A DNA stretch of 64,000 nucleotides from Bryum argenteum (Eukaryota > Streptophyta > Bryopsida > Bryales > Bryaceae), in NCBI GenBank assembly GCA_037043015.1, contig CM073324.1:25374097-25438096 (forward strand). The letters are read 5' to 3'. How positions within the stretch are numbered: position 1 is the stretch's first letter; each line of letters starts with the position of its first letter. Positions 1-12,974 of this stretch are shown piece by piece. Position numbers and translations under genes: made by a program. The notes under the pieces were generated by a model. The model saw nothing but the letters and a program-made list of their open reading frames with translations. It was not told the origin of the DNA and searched no databases.

Positions 1-173
1 GAGTTTGATCTTGAGGTATTTTATATCTTATACCTTAGATATTTTTTCAAACAACTGTAACTGAGTATCAGACCAGTATCAGACCAGAGTGTCGGGTAAT
101 GTTCAGTTCTTCTATTTCGTGGTTAAGTAGTTCTTCAGCAAGGGAACTGACGTTGTATTTGTCTCAATTGCAG
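1..173 (+). other. Intron sequence 5' of the first visible PUR4 exon
   Basis: The stretch ends in a polypyrimidine-rich acceptor (TCTCAATTGCAG, ending at 173) directly before the first PUR4 exon in the window. No coding sequence matching the family is seen in it, so it is read as the 3' part of an intron whose upstream exon lies outside the window. Confidence 0.7.
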
Positions 174-3100
174 TATTACACGAAGCTCTTTGGGGAGGAT
201 ATCAAGCGCAACCCCACGAATGTTGAGTTATTTGACATTGCTCAATCCAACAGTGAGCACAGCCGTCATTGGTTCTTCAACGTAAGCAGAATTAAACCAT
301 TCGATTATAGTGGCGTGGAATGCTTTATGTTTTTCTTTCATCTTATTTCCATTACTTGTCTTATTGAATTGTCTTGGTTTGGTCTTTCAGGGCGAGTTGA
401 CTATTGATGGAAAGCCAGTTCCTGAAACGCTGTTCAGTCTTGTCAAAGACACTTGGAGAGCCAACCCAAACAATTCCGTGATTGGATTTAAAGACAATTC
501 AAGGTTTATATCTTTTTCCTTCCCGCGAGTTCATATCTTTTTCCTTCGTAAGACTTATATTCTCATATTTGTTACGTTTATATTTATCTTCTTGTTGAAT
601 GTGGCAGTGCTATCCGCGGCACAGCTGTCAAACCTGTTCTACCTGTCAAACCGGGATCTCCTTCTGTACTGGATGCTCTTGATCGCGATTTCGATGTTCT
701 TTTCACCGCGGAGACGCACAATTTCCCATGTGCTGTAAGTTTGAAGCATATATGTATTCTGTCATTTCTTGTCCGCTGCATATGGTGTATGTTTCATGTC
801 CGTGCTAACTTTGAGTAACGTTATAATTACACATCAGTCTTTTGTTCTAACATTGCCTTTTCGAACTCTGCAGGTTGCTCCATTTCCTGGCGCTGAAACC
901 GGGGCTGGAGGTCGCATCCGTGATACTCATGCAACGGGAATTGGTTCACTAATCGGAGCTGCTACTGCGGGATACTGTGTTGGAAATCTTCAGGTGTGTT
1001 TTGATGTTTCATAAATTCGAAGTTGATTCTACAGTAAAAGTGGAGTTTTGTTCGTATTACTGGTTTCCAACTCGCAAGCGCAATATTGACTTGACCTTGC
1101 TCTTGCAGATGGAGGGCTCTTATGCTCCTTGGGAGGACAGCTCATTTGCGTATCCACCAAATCTAGCCTCTCCTCTTCAGGTATATACCTCCTGCATAGA
1201 AGTTTCAGCCAGTCGTTTTTTTACTAGTGCCCCATAGGTTTCCACCGTGTGGGTTGTTTAGGGCTCGTAATGAGTCTAGAACGAGTCTTCTTTAGAACGA
1301 GTCTAACAGGACGTGGCTTCAAACGTGTTGCAGATTCTCATTGATGCTAGTAACGGTGCATCTGATTATGGGAACAAATTTGGCGAGCCTCTTATTCAGG
1401 TATTGTTATCCCCTTGTTTTATTATCCCGTAGCTCGTTTTCTTCGTAGCTCAAACTTCTCCGGTGAGATTTTTAGTGGCCAACGACAAATTTCCACCTTG
1501 CGTCGCTTTGGTTGATTGTCTCAACATCTGAGTTTGAATATGCTGATCATGTATCCAGGGTTACACACGAACTTTTGGCATGCGACTGCCTAGTGGTGAG
1601 CGAAGGGAATGGCTCAAGCCCATCATGTTCAGTGCTGGTATTGGTCAGGTATTATTGAAAGAACAAACATGTTGGCCATACCGTATTTTGTGAAGTTTCT
1701 GACATTGAACTTACTACCGTTTATTGTTTCCCGGTTTTGGTTTATAACACCTTGTTGACCTGCATACCACGTTCAGATCGACCACCGTCACTTGACTAAA
1801 GAGGAACCGGAGATTGGCATGCTCGTTGTCAAGGTGAGTCATTGCATATGACTTGCATTGGAGCTCTATCATTTCATTATTATCTACTTTTTTCCAGTTT
1901 CAAAGCTCATGCTGAGAGGAATGTGAATTTGGTGAAATGCAGATCGGTGGACCAGCTTACCGCATTGGTATGGGTGGCGGTGCTGCCTCTAGCATGGTTA
2001 GTTCTTTCAATATGAGCTTTATGATAATTTGGAACGAAAAAGAATGCGTACAGGACACTTGATTTCTTGTGCATTACCCCTGATTGTTCAATCTGAAGCA
2101 TGTAAGTATACTTTCCGACATTGTTAACTTATGGAATATGCTGTGGGGAAGGGCACACATCGGTGAACAATTCTCTAATTTTGATTTGAGCCCTTTGCCT
2201 TTTCATTGACCTATCTGTATCGTACGCGTTGCTTTCTCAGGTGAGCGGACAAAATACAGCTGAACTGGACTTCAACGCAGTCCAGCGAGGTGACGCAGAA
2301 ATGTCACAAAAGCTTTACAGGGCTGTTCGTACCTGTGTTGAATTGGGGGATGAAAATCCAATCGTCAGCATCCATGATCAAGGTGCTGGTGGCAATTGTA
2401 ACGTGGTCAAGGAAATCATCTACCCAAAGGTGTTTTTTTATCCTCAACAAAGTCCTGTCTGCTCATTATGCAGTATGTCATCATTAGTGCCGACGAGCTT
2501 CATGCTCCTGTCTTGAAGGACTCAATGTTCCTGATTCTTATCTTTTGTGTTGCTATGATTATTTACAGGGTGCAGAAATCGATGTGAGATCGATTGTGGT
2601 GGGAGATGAAACCATGTCAGTGCTGGAGATATGGGGTGCTGAATATCAGGAGCAGGTAGGAGGAGGCTTCGTGTGCATTTGAAATATATTACTGATAATT
2701 TACGTGTGTTACGTTGGGAAATATCTCCACACGTGCAATTTAAGATTTGAGATACTTGTCTAAAATTGATTTTCAATTTTTCTCAGGACGCGTTGCTTAT
2801 CAGACCCGAGAGTGAGGCACTTCTGCGTTCCATCTGTGCCCGGGAGCGTGTTTCCATGGCTGTGATTGGCACTATCAGGTTGGCTCCCAAATTTTGCTTG
2901 TGTCCTACGTCGTTCGGAGAAACTTTACATTTCAACTTCATGTACAACACTGAATTTCGTGGCTTTATGTTCACGTGGTTGGCTCCAGTGGTATTTAAGC
3001 CAAATCACAACCCTTTCGTAGGATATTTTATAACGACTTGATATGAGAGTCTCTTGTGATTTTACTTCTTGTCCTCTCCTGCTATGAGGATGCAAGTAGT

Positions 3101-6100
3101 CTATGCTGGGCACTGAATGAATGTGTTCGGTGCTATGAAGTGGCGATGGGAGAATCGTTCTTTCAGACAGTGCATTGAAGAAAGAGGCAGAGGCTAAGGG
3201 ACTTCCTCCTCCAATGCCTGCTGTCGATCTTGACCTTGAGAAGGTAATATTTATCCTGTCAATACCATTTCTTTGCCGAATCAATTTCATAAACTTTGGT
3301 GAGTAATGAATATGTAATATCACAGACATATTGTGAAAGTAATTAGTGGCTCATGAAGTATTGCTAATCAGCTAAAATTATTTTCTTCATGACATCCCTT
3401 GAATCTTTGGATGCCTTGAACATTTTTTGAAACCTTTTCCATCCTGATTAGAACTATTATAGAGTTGCTGATGATGAGTTTGTTGTGATTGGCTTGGGGT
3501 GTATTTACTAGGTGCTGGGTGATATGCCGAGAAAGAGGTATGAGTTCACCCGGGTTCTAGAGCCTGCTGAACCCCTTGAGATTGCACCTGGTCAGACGGT
3601 GATGGAAGCCTTGAAGCGTGTGCTCCATTTGCCTTCGGTGTGCTCCAAGCGTTTCCTTACCACAAAGGTGAACTCACGGGTTTACCTTATCCTTTATCTC
3701 TGAGTAAGCTGTATTGTCTGCAGCTTCGACATATTAAGTCCGTATGTATGAAACATATTGTTGTCCTCTAAATTGTATTTATTTCTACTTCCACTTTTTT
3801 TGAGGTTTCGTCATGAGCTACAGAACCCTTCAATTCATGATGTCCTTGACGTTCCTGTCTTTTTCAAAACTCTAACACTTCATGTACGGAGCAGGTGGAC
3901 AGATGTGTTACAGGACTTGTGGCACAGCAGCAGACAGTGGGGCCTCTCCAGCTTCCTATTTCTGATGTTTGTGTTCTTGCTCAGGTATGCAACTTTTTTG
4001 TCTTCGTGAACTGGAGATGATTTGACAGGATGTTTGTCGATTCTTTATAAACTATCGTTTTCTGGCTAGGATGTCAATTAGTACATTTGACTGATTATGT
4101 GTTTCATACAGACACACACTGGCATTACTGGTGGTGCAGCTGCAATTGGAGAGCAACCCATTAAGGTAATCTATGACCTTTTCTCAAGGTTCTGTACGAT
4201 TTTCTTAATACATGAGATGGAATTTACATCAGTTGTATAAAAGCATACATCTGCAATTATTATTACTACACATTCCTTGTGACCCCTTGTTTTCTAAATT
4301 CAAGTATTTATTTAGATCGGGACAAGTGCACTGAGTCGTTTATATGCTTATTTTTCGCAGGGCCTTTTGGATCCCAAGGCAATGGCACGTCTCTCTCTGG
4401 GAGAAGCGCTTACAAACCTTGTGTGGGCAAAGGTAAGTTTTGTCGAAGTTGACTTCAGCATACTTTTGTATAATCCACCTCAATGGTTTGAAATGTCTTC
4501 CATTGATCTAAGATAGCATTGTACAGCGTTGGGAGCCAGTGGTCATTCCTTTCCGGGCTTGCATTAAATTTCATCAGTATGCTTGGGTGGTATAACCGAG
4601 TATTGGGTCGCTTCTAGGATTTATGTGTTGGCATCCTAGTTCTATCATCTGTATCCTTTTGGAATGCTGATTACTTGAAGTGTTGGAAACGTGCAGGCTA
4701 CTGCTTTGAAAGACATGAAGGCTAGCGGGAACTGGATGTACGCAGCTAAGTTGGATGGTGAGGGAGCAGCTATGTATGACGCTGCTGTGGCCTTGAAAGA
4801 AGCGATGATCGAGTTAGAAGTCGCTATTGATGGAGGGAAGGACAGTTTGTCAATGGCTGCTCAGGCAGGTGGCGAAACTGTAAAGTGCCCGGGAAATCTT
4901 GTAATCAGCGCTTACGTTACCTGTCCGGACATAACCAAAACGGTCACTCCAGATTTGAAGGTTAGTTACCATCTCTTTCTTTGTAAGTTTTTGTGCACTT
5001 CATTTTTAGCGTGTGTGAAGTAATTATTTGGAGCTGCTGGAATACTTATCTGTAATTCTTCCTGCATCATTCTGAATATTTATGCTCCGTACTCTAGCTT
5101 GGCGACAAGGGTGTTCTTTTGCACATCGACATCGGCAAAGGCAAGCGACGGATGGGAGGATCCTGCTTGGCACAGGTTTATGACCAGGTATGTATCATAT
5201 TAACTGTATCACTATGTCTTACTGGTCTTTATTTGGAGGTTGGAAGTTGGGCCATTGTCTTGCTCTGACCAACGCTTCTCATGGTGACTTCAGATTGGCG
5301 ACACACCTCCTGATGTGGATGATGTTCCCTATCTTGGAAAGGTCTTCAATGCTGTTCAGGTAAGCGTTCAAGTGTCAAAGTTCAAGGACACATCTTTTTG
5401 TACAATTTCTTCTTATTTACATACCCTTCTACTCTTTGTGGGCATCTCTTGTCGTTGTATATCACTGCTTTTAAGTATGAGACCTGATTCTTTTTTTTGG
5501 TAATGTCTCAATATGTCAGGGTCTGATCGATAAGCGTGCCATATCCTCTGGTCACGACATCAGCGATGGCGGTATTGCTGTTACCTTGCTGGAAATGGCG
5601 TTCGCCGGAAACTGTGGTATAACTGTGGATTTGCCAGCTACACCAGAGCAGAGTACCTCCGACATTCATTTTTCCACGCTTTTTGCTGAAGAGCTAGGTC
5701 TTGTCATTGAGGTTTGTGTTCTAACCTTCGTTTGAAACCATTCGACAACCTGAGCGTCGGTTTCAATGCTTGAATAACATTCACCTTTGTCTGAGCAATT
5801 CGTACTTCCGCTGCAGATTGACGAGTCCAGAAAAGAAGCTATCATTGCCGAATTGCAGGCAGCTGGAGTACAGAGCAATGTAATTGGCCGTGTGACATCC
5901 AGTCCACATGTGAGCATAGCTGTGAATGGGGAGGAGGTCGTGTCAGAAACCACTGCATCACTACGTGATCAATGGGAAGCGACCAGTTTCTCCTTGGAGA
6001 GACTGCAAAGCCTCGAGTCTTGCGTAGAAGCTGAGCAAGAAGGCCTGAAGCATAGGCAAACTCCAGCGTGGAAGCTTTCCTTTACGCCATCAAGAACGTC

Positions 6101-7067
6101 AGAGGATATATTGAACAGTCCTTCCAAACCCAAGGTTGCTATCATCAGAGAGGAAGGAAGCAACGGTGACCGGGAGATGTCCGCCATGGTCCTTGCCGCA
6201 GGCTTCGAACCTTGGGATGTTGCTATGTCCGACTTGCTGCAAGGGCGAGCCTCGTTGAAGGATTACAGAGGGCTCGTCTTCGTTGGAGGCTTCAGTTATG
6301 CCGATGTTCTTGACTCTGCCAAAGGCTGGGCTGGCACAATCCGGTTCAACGACTCCCTCCTTCAACAGGTAAACATTATCTTCCTCAACCACCTCCATAC
6401 CTGGCCATTCTGCAATAAGTTTTATTTCTCATCCACTCCAGTGACGGCTTAGTAACTTGCATAACCTTCTGTTTCGTTGTGGCAGTTCCAAGAGTTTTAC
6501 AATCGACAAGACACGTTCAGTCTGGGAGTGTGCAACGGATGCCAACTGATGGCGTTACTTGGATGGGTTCCTGGTGCGGATGTTGGTGGCACCCTAGGAG
6601 CTGGAGGCGATCCAGCACAGCCTCGCTTTGTACACAACGACTCTGGTCGTTTTGAGTGCAGATTCTCCTCGGTGAAGATTGGAGAATCGCCAGCCTTGAT
6701 GCTCAAAGGCATGGCCGGGACAACTGTAGGAATCTGGGTATCTCATGGCGAGGGCAAAGCTTTGTTTCCGGACGCTTCCATCCTGGAAGAAGTGAAGAGA
6801 TCCAACCTCGTACCTCTCACGTACTGTGACGACGCAGGAGAATCAACGGAGGTTTACCCCTTCAATCCCAATGGATCTCCCGAGGGTATCGCAGCCCTCT
6901 GCTCTCCGGACGGCCGACACTTGGCAATGATGCCTCATCCTGAGCGCTGCTTCCAGATGTGGCAGTTCCCATGGTACCCTCAAGAGTGGAGCCACCTCGA
7001 TGCTGCTGGACCTAGCCCCTGGTTGCGTCTCTTCCAAAATGCCCGTGAATGGTGTGATTCTGTTTGA
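174..7067 (+). CDS. PUR4: Phosphoribosylformylglycinamidine (FGAM) synthase, 3' part
   Basis: This enzyme makes FGAM from FGAR, glutamine and ATP, the fourth step of de novo purine synthesis; in plants it is usually organellar. Twenty-three exons are visible: 174-281, 391-503, 608-734, 874-993, 1109-1180, 1334-1399, 1559-1648, 1777-1833, 1943-1996, 2241-2429, 2569-2655, 2787-2878, 3141-3243, 3512-3667, 3895-3984, 4112-4165, 4361-4432, 4697-4960, 5098-5187, 5294-5359, 5520-5711, 5817-6368, 6486-7067. All have GT-AG junctions and phases that keep one frame, giving about 1131 residues. Recognised family stretches are AQSNSEHSRHWFF, FTAETHNFPCAVAP, GGRIRDTHATG and IDGGKDSLSMAA in the two synthase halves. 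The C-terminal class I glutaminase domain has its nucleophile in GVCNGCQ (residue 954 of the visible part) and the His/Glu pair in MPHPERC (1089 and 1091). The N-terminal 200-250 residues, transit peptide included, lie outside the window. No disruption was seen, so the gene looks functional. Confidence 0.96.
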
Positions 7068-7934
7068 TAGGTCTAGTTGACAGGTTTGATATGTCGATAC
7101 AACTCCTTCCTTGCAAATCCGAGAACAGTTCTTAAGTTTCTCTTTCAATCGGAAGTCCAAACCTACCGTATTTGTTACGGAGTGCCCTTCCGGTTTCTTT
7201 TTGTACCATGAGTTTGCCAGTAATCAATGGCACAGGAACTGTTGCGATGTGCTAAAAAAGGGCACCTCATTTCATCAAGTAAAGAATCCTCGACACTTGT
7301 CTTTTAACATGAATTTCTATTAGCAGTACTTTTTCTATTTGGTTTTTTGGGCGATGAATTGTTTTCTTGTGTCATTTTGCGTTCATGTTATTGTCTTTCT
7401 TAATCAAAACATTCTATTTCAAGAGGAACGACTTAATTCAGAATTAAGGCTTCCTTGTAACTCAAGATTTTGTGCGATGAGTAACAATTTTGAGCTTTGG
7501 AAAGGGTTGTATTTGTGTTATGTACTAGGTACCTTTAAAGGAGCCCTTGGTTATGGAAAATAGTCGGTGGAACATCTTAAGAAAAACTAGTTTATCCCTT
7601 CCCGCAAAGTGATAAAATCTTCTCAATAATCCATAAAAAGTGCATTTACTCTCCTAAAAAATTACTTAAAGTTGGGAATAACTCATTTGTCATCCTCCAA
7701 TTTATTTATTTTTTGAATAAAGTCATTTTGACTCCCATGTAAAGCGTCCCTCACTTGCTATCCAGAATAAAATGACGAAGAGGAATTTTCTTGTGGACAG
7801 GTAAGAGCTTCGCTTATTAAACACCGAGCATCAATGCATAATATGGTTTTATACTGGATTGAATGTGCCTTATCATAATATGAGCCACTTTTGTATACAG
7901 ATCTCTAATGATGTTCCTCAATCGTGAGATCAGC
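7068..7934. other. Intergenic, PUR4 3' flank
   Basis: AT-rich sequence after the PUR4 stop. It presumably carries the 3' UTR. Short open frames here have no recognisable family features. I see no gene or RNA gene. Confidence 0.5.
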
Positions 7935-8355
7935 GTGGCCGGAATGGGCTGGAATGATCCAGAACGACTTGGAGCTCACTCCAGGTTCCGAAAGCTCGAG
8001 CTGTTACTCCATCGATGTGTATAGAATGGCTGAAATCGAAGGGCCACAATTGGCACTCCTTGAGCTCTTTACACTTGTCACTGGTCGGTGATTTAGCCGG
8101 AAGTCAATTCCAACGGCGGTAAAAAACTGCAATGATCGAAGTATTCTGTCATACCTGCTTCAGTATATCATCCAATTCTATGTAAATTTGACTACTAGTA
8201 ATTCGATTTCAGCAAATCTCTGGTTGCAAATGTAACAGGGTATGGTTGAATCATTAGCAGCTGATACGTAAGTTGAGCTCGGAACCATCTCGAGCCTGCG
8301 ATTGAAGCATGACTTACGTGCACGATTAAGGTGTCTAGGCTCTACACTTCAATTC

Positions 8356-8380
8356 TTCCAGCCCCTTCTACAACATTCGA
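8356..8380 (+). promoter_or_regulatory. Candidate heat-shock element of HSP20 copy A
   Basis: Five consecutive 5-bp units read TTCca GCCcc TTCta CAAca TTCga. Three TTC units stand at exact 10-bp spacing with degenerate units between them, which fits a gapped heat-shock factor site. The same array is kept in the promoter of the inverted duplicate (53488-53512) although surrounding bases have changed. This supports heat-induced transcription; it has not been tested. Confidence 0.5.
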
Positions 8381-8420
8381 CTACGGTAGTAGACGTCCAG
8401 GTGTGATCTCTCGCGATCAG

Positions 8421-8428
8421 AATAAATG
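8421..8428 (+). promoter_or_regulatory. Candidate TATA-like box of HSP20 copy A
   Basis: AATAAATG lies about 130 bp before the start codon and about 40 bp after the heat-shock element. The duplicate has AATAAATA at the equivalent place (53440-53447), a better TATA-like match. The assignment is by position and conservation only. Confidence 0.35.
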
Positions 8429-8558
8429 CATCGAGCAACTCGTCTCTACTCATTTCACATTCAAATCGCCTTCAGTCTTTCACGAGAGCGCAGTTACATT
8501 TGTGAACAGTTTCCTTTAAATTCTTCTAGCTCGTCGAGAAGAGAGTATATTGATCAAT

Positions 8559-9266
8559 ATGGCTCTAGTGATGTCGCCGTGGTTTGGGCGGGGGTGCGGC
8601 CGACGTGCCAGGCCCTTCCGCTTTGGCAGCCCTTCCATGTTTACCGACCTCGTCATTGTCCGGGTGCCTGGCATGCAGATGCGGTCGGGTTCTTGTGCAC
8701 CTGCTGGTGGACCCAACACCACGTCTAACGCTCGCGTTGTGCAATGGGCTGAGACACCGGATGCCCACATCTTCAAGCTCCGCCTACCAGGTAAAAAATG
8801 ATCATGCTCTCTCATTCATACCTCGTGAACCACTTCCTGCAAGTAATTAAATGATCCTATCTATTATGCTCATCACAATATCATCAATGGATTTGAATGT
8901 TATAAATATGCTAATAAATTGAATTGGAATATTACAGGATTGAAGAAGGAGGATCTGCAGATTCAGGTAGAAGACGACCGAATGCTGTACATCAATTGCA
9001 CCATCCAGTCGAAGGAAGAAGCAGCCAAGGATGGAGAAGCCAAAGATCAGAAACCGAGCTTCATGCGGAAGTTCAAGCTGCCGGAGACGGCGGACTTGGA
9101 GCAGATCAAAGCGGAGGTGGTCAACGAAACGTTGACGGTGACAGTGCCGAAGCTGAAGCCCAAGGTGTCGGAGCCCCGGAAGATTGACATCACCGAAGCA
9201 GTAGCCACGGAGAAGCCAAGCTCAGCACCAGCTGATGCGAAGCCTTCCACCAGCACTAGTGCGTAG
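8559..9266 (+). CDS. HSP20: Small heat-shock protein (HSP20/alpha-crystallin domain), copy A
   Basis: An ATP-independent chaperone that binds unfolding proteins; it is probably cytosolic because no targeting peptide is seen. Exons are 8559-8790 and 8938-9266 (186 residues), with a 147-bp phase-1 intron inside the alpha-crystallin domain. The domain runs from about VVQWAETPDAHIFKLRLPG through GLKKEDLQIQVEDDR to PETADLEQIKAEV and NETLTVTVPK, the class I consensus with the usual GVL replaced by ETL. The C-terminal tail has an I-x-I motif (KIDIT) that docks onto neighbouring subunits in this family. The first 60 residues are Arg/Gly/Pro rich and unlike the canonical class I N-terminus. The start is the first ATG in frame; an upstream TTG is not plausible. 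It has an inverted near-twin at 52.6 kb and a diverged relative at 59.3 kb. Confidence 0.9.
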
Positions 9267-9324
9267 TCAGAACATAGCATGATAGCATATATGTATGTGC
9301 AGTAGCTAGCTGAACACGAACTTG

Positions 9325-9330
9325 AATAAA
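9325..9330 (+). promoter_or_regulatory. Candidate polyadenylation signal of HSP20 copy A
   Basis: AATAAA lies 59 bp after the HSP20 stop codon and is followed by TG-rich sequence. Plant poly(A) signals are loose, so this is only a suggestion. Confidence 0.35.
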
Positions 9331-11330
9331 TGTGCATTGTGTGCACACCCTTCATTCAACAGAAGGAAGGCTATTTAAAGAGTAAAAGCTCAGCATAGAG
9401 CTGTGATTAATGAGTCTTAAGTTTAGATTGACTGAATTGATGGAATGCTGCCGACCACTATCTTTGCAGTAGCAGTTTTTGTCTAGCATCTTCATCTTCA
9501 GTGGAAAAACTTAGTACTCTGACTCGGAAGTAGTGTAGCATTGGCAATTTATTTTGACCAAGTGTAGCACTTGCAATGTTGAAGTTTGTAATCTCCACCA
9601 TAAAAAGCATTATATCATACAAAAGAATGATTGTGCACCTTCCTCATCTTTCATTGATGGAAATGTTCAAAATGCTAGAATTGTTGCAACTCCCACTCTC
9701 ACAATCACCCTATGAAAAGGCTATTTCATTATCCAATAAGAAAATATGCCTTCAACGACATTGGAGTGGTTGGTTTGAAGCGGGTGTTGGATGTTTGGAG
9801 CCTACATAGCGGTACCTAGTTAAGTTGCTTTCATCTATGAATTTCTACTATTCATAGATGAGAATTTTTAAATATAAATGGCAGCTATAGATAAAAATTT
9901 CAAAATGTCTTCAAATTCAAATTCAATTTGTAATAGCTTTCTTATAAACTATCCAAGAGTACTCATTTTTGGTGCATCTGAATCCTCTTGCACTTCCATT
10001 CAAGAAGCTTGATAATCATGCCACATCAAAGACCTCTCACTAGGGGCATTCCAATAGAGTGTACATTATAGCTTCCAACTTCAATTCCTAATGTACCCAT
10101 GGTGTAGAAGGCAGATTTTGGTTTGTCAAAAACTCTCACTTCCATAATTTATAATTAGTTGAAGGTGAATCCAATTCATGATTTCAATTATATAATCATA
10201 ATTTTAGTTGGTCCAGTCTCCTACAATTCTTGCAAACTTTCCAAACTTGATTCCCAAGCCACTCCTAATTTAGTTTACCAGTCTAAAAATGTGCACTTGA
10301 TGAGCATCCGAACATATCTTTAGTAAGTTTGATAAAAAACTAAGAAAGCATCGTCTTCCACAATTGAATTCTCTAGAATCAAAGCCATTTTATAATATGA
10401 GACGACACTTGGGTTATGTTTTAAAAGGTCGACACGAAATTGATTCATTCTGGGGTCAGTAAGTATTATAGTGGTATGGGTATCATAATGGTATGGGATG
10501 GAGGTGGTATGAAACAAGATCAAATAGGATAATTGATTAGATTCATGCATTTTAAAGGAGCAGTTTATGGCATGAGCAAGTACCACAGAAGACGTATAAT
10601 TGAAAACATGTGCCTCAGGTGCTGGACGCAGTGTCAGAGCTGTCATTCACCGCTGCACCGCAGACTGCCGCGGACTCCCTCCGTCTCTCTCTCTCCTTGC
10701 AGCCGTTGGAGCATTCTTATTCGACTCACAAAACCAAAATATGTTTCTGCCTCTTTACTCTCGAAAAAGTGATAGAAGTTGCATACTCAACCTGGTCTTC
10801 GATCAATTGCCATTGGGAGAATCAGACAATCGTAAATGTTGTAATTGTGTGGATTATGGGCAATCATTAGCTAGAGGATTTGTGTAGGGATCACAATGAA
10901 GATGGAGTTGATTAGAGACGTGTTAAGTTGGGACTATGGCAAAAGGGGACAATACTGTGACCCGGCCGGCACTTGAGTTCATCACAAGAATGTGAACATG
11001 ATTCCGGACACTGCAATAAAAGTGGATGTTATCCTTCACATGCTCACTGCACGGCAACATGATACAGTCTGGAGGTACCCACAAGTTGTTCCACTGGTAC
11101 CATCACTATTTGAATTGCTTGGGACGTTTCATCAGCCGAAAATTTGATCTTGTACACTGTCTACGACAACGCAAAAATTGAATGTTAGGGAGTTTACACC
11201 TTGTTTCAGGACGGAAAAATTTCGAATTCGGAGCAACAACTCAGGTGCGGTGATCGATCACGAGACCAATACAGTTTACTCTAAAATGCTATTATATACA
11301 GTTCTGTCGTCTCCCACAACACTTGATCTC
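9331..11330. other. Intergenic, no gene recognised
   Basis: Two kilobases of AT-rich sequence between the HSP20 gene and the convergently transcribed glycosyltransferase. A more GC-rich patch near 10.6-10.75 kb holds overlapping open frames in all three plus frames, which argues against coding. I found no tRNA, repeat array or conserved domain. Confidence 0.5.
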
Positions 11331-12974
11331 TCATTTGCTGATCCGTCTTTTCTTCTCCGAAATTCTCTGGAACACTCCCTGCAATAACAACCAGTAACGA
11401 AGTTTTAGGGATTGCCGTTGACAGAGTAGACTGACATGGTTCGGATGTGGAAGAGCGGATGTACATACCGTCATGGCGATGGCGAAAGCGTCGGTGGATT
11501 GCTGAGGAATGGCAACGCGAGGATCAGCGTAGACTAAGCTCGGGATGAGCTCGATGATCCTCTCGCGCAGTTTGAGAATCTCGTTCGCTGATATTCGGCG
11601 CAAGACGGATTCGATGGTGAGCACGCCCGAGCGGATGTGATCCTCAGAAATGAAAACTGAAAACTCCGATTGGTTTTTAGGGAAATGCCAAGTGTAGCCC
11701 GCGTACGAGTCCGCATGGAAGAACACGGGAATGCAGCCCGCCAGCATAGAATCGAAGATGGAGCGGCGGGTCGCGGAGTCGCCCTGGGGCTGCAGGCAGA
11801 ACACGGACTGCTCGAACAAGCGCATGACGGGCTGGGGCGACTGGCATGCTCCCTTATCGCAGCTCAGCAGCTTGCAATACGAGGACCTGCGGCACTGGTC
11901 GATGATCTGGCCGCGTATCAACCTGGGCATGTCGTTGCGCGCGCCGCCCGCGAACGAGAACAGCACGGGGCGCGCGAAACCGCGCACTTTGGTCTGCCAT
12001 AGCTCGATCTCCGATGGCGACGACGGGTGGAAGTAGGTTGGGTACGGGATGCCAATGTCGTTCGAGTCCCATGTCGACGCTTCGATCACTAATGTTGTCA
12101 CATTCTGCATCTCCGGAAGGTTTAGCAGCACGTTGCCCCAGTTGGCGCCCGTGCGCCGAAAATCCCACGTGATGCGCCCCCCGATCATAAAATGGTCGTG
12201 GCCGCTGTGCGCTTTCCATTCCCGTCGCGACTGCAGCCATGCCGCGAACTTCAGTGGCGTCTCGTCCCGGAGCGTCAGGTTCCCCTTCCACAGCGTGCGT
12301 GACGCCTCCAGCCCCGCGTAGAACGGGACATACACCGCCGCTGCTTTCGTCGCGTCGCGCGTTAAGCAATCATACTTCTTCATCCTGGGCAAGCCAGCGA
12401 ACACAATCTCAGAACTCGCAAACCCTGCTAGTAATCAAACTGCCAGTGTAGAGAAATGAGAAATCAACCTGTTATGGAAGATGACCTCGAGCGCGAACTG
12501 ATTCGTCTCATACCACCCAGTTGGAGTAAAGAGCGCGTCCCCGCTCATAGCAGGACCGAGGCCCGCGTTTTTGAGCGCCGAGCACATGTCGCTCCAGTCC
12601 TTGAGGATGCGGCATTCTTCCAGCAGCTGCTCGTTGTATTCTCGTGGAACGGAATGGATGTACACGTATCTATCCCTGCAAAGCGATCGCGTACCAACAG
12701 GCTGTTTGATCAATGGTTTCAGCGGTGTACTCTCCACCGGCTGCTGCTGCACCTGGGATTCGTGAATGCTCGGTGCAATTCCTTCGCTCGAATTTGCGAA
12801 ATGGCAGTATCGCACTACGGACAGCACTGCCAAGCACGTTGTGGCCAGCACGAACAGCGTGCGCAGGTGAAATGCCATCATCACCGCCATAGTCACTGTT
12901 TGCTTCCGCGGAATCCTCGATTCCCGCGGCGACGGTCTCTTCATCCCCCAGCCACAGCACACTCGAATGATCAT
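11331..12974 (-). CDS. GT47 exostosin-family glycosyltransferase, MUR3-like
   Basis: Likely a Golgi type II membrane enzyme that adds a sugar, probably galactose, to the side chains of xyloglucan or a related wall polymer. Exons (minus) are 12974-12469, 12384-11469 and 11378-11331, giving 489 residues. A cytoplasmic basic stretch is followed by a membrane anchor at about residues 31-53, then a stem and the exostosin domain. Family landmarks are FALEVIFHNR joined to MKKYDCLT across the first intron, AAVYVPFYAG, DHFMIGGRITWDF, GIPYPTYFHP, LFSFAGGARND, IRGQIIDQC, FCLQPQGDSATRRSIFDSML and AGCIPVFF, all characteristic of the MUR3 branch. The tail is short and basic. An alternative start at residue 11 (MKRPSPRES) would also work. 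The exact acceptor and donor sugars cannot be told from sequence. No damage was seen. Confidence 0.92.

Larger units (their letters stand above)
7935..9266 (+). repeat. HSP20-containing segmental duplication, copy A
   Basis: About 1.3 kb of this segment, promoter, both exons and intron, is matched in inverted orientation by 52626 to about 53960. Coding sequences are nearly the same, while the upstream 600 bp and the intron have diverged with small indels but still align (for example GGAATGGGCTGGAAT near 7941 and its partner near 53930). Similarity ends close to the stop codon: the 3' flanks do not match. The left edge is approximate. Confidence 0.8.

Noticed and set aside
8516-8850. Several overlapping open frames on both strands over HSP20 exon 1
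   Set aside because: The region is GC-rich; only the HSP20 frame has family motifs and a matching splice partner.
9410-9490. Possible fifth copy of dispersed family R
   Set aside because: Only a short phrase (TGAATTGATGGAATGC) is shared with the copy near 15.5 kb, and the flanks do not align.
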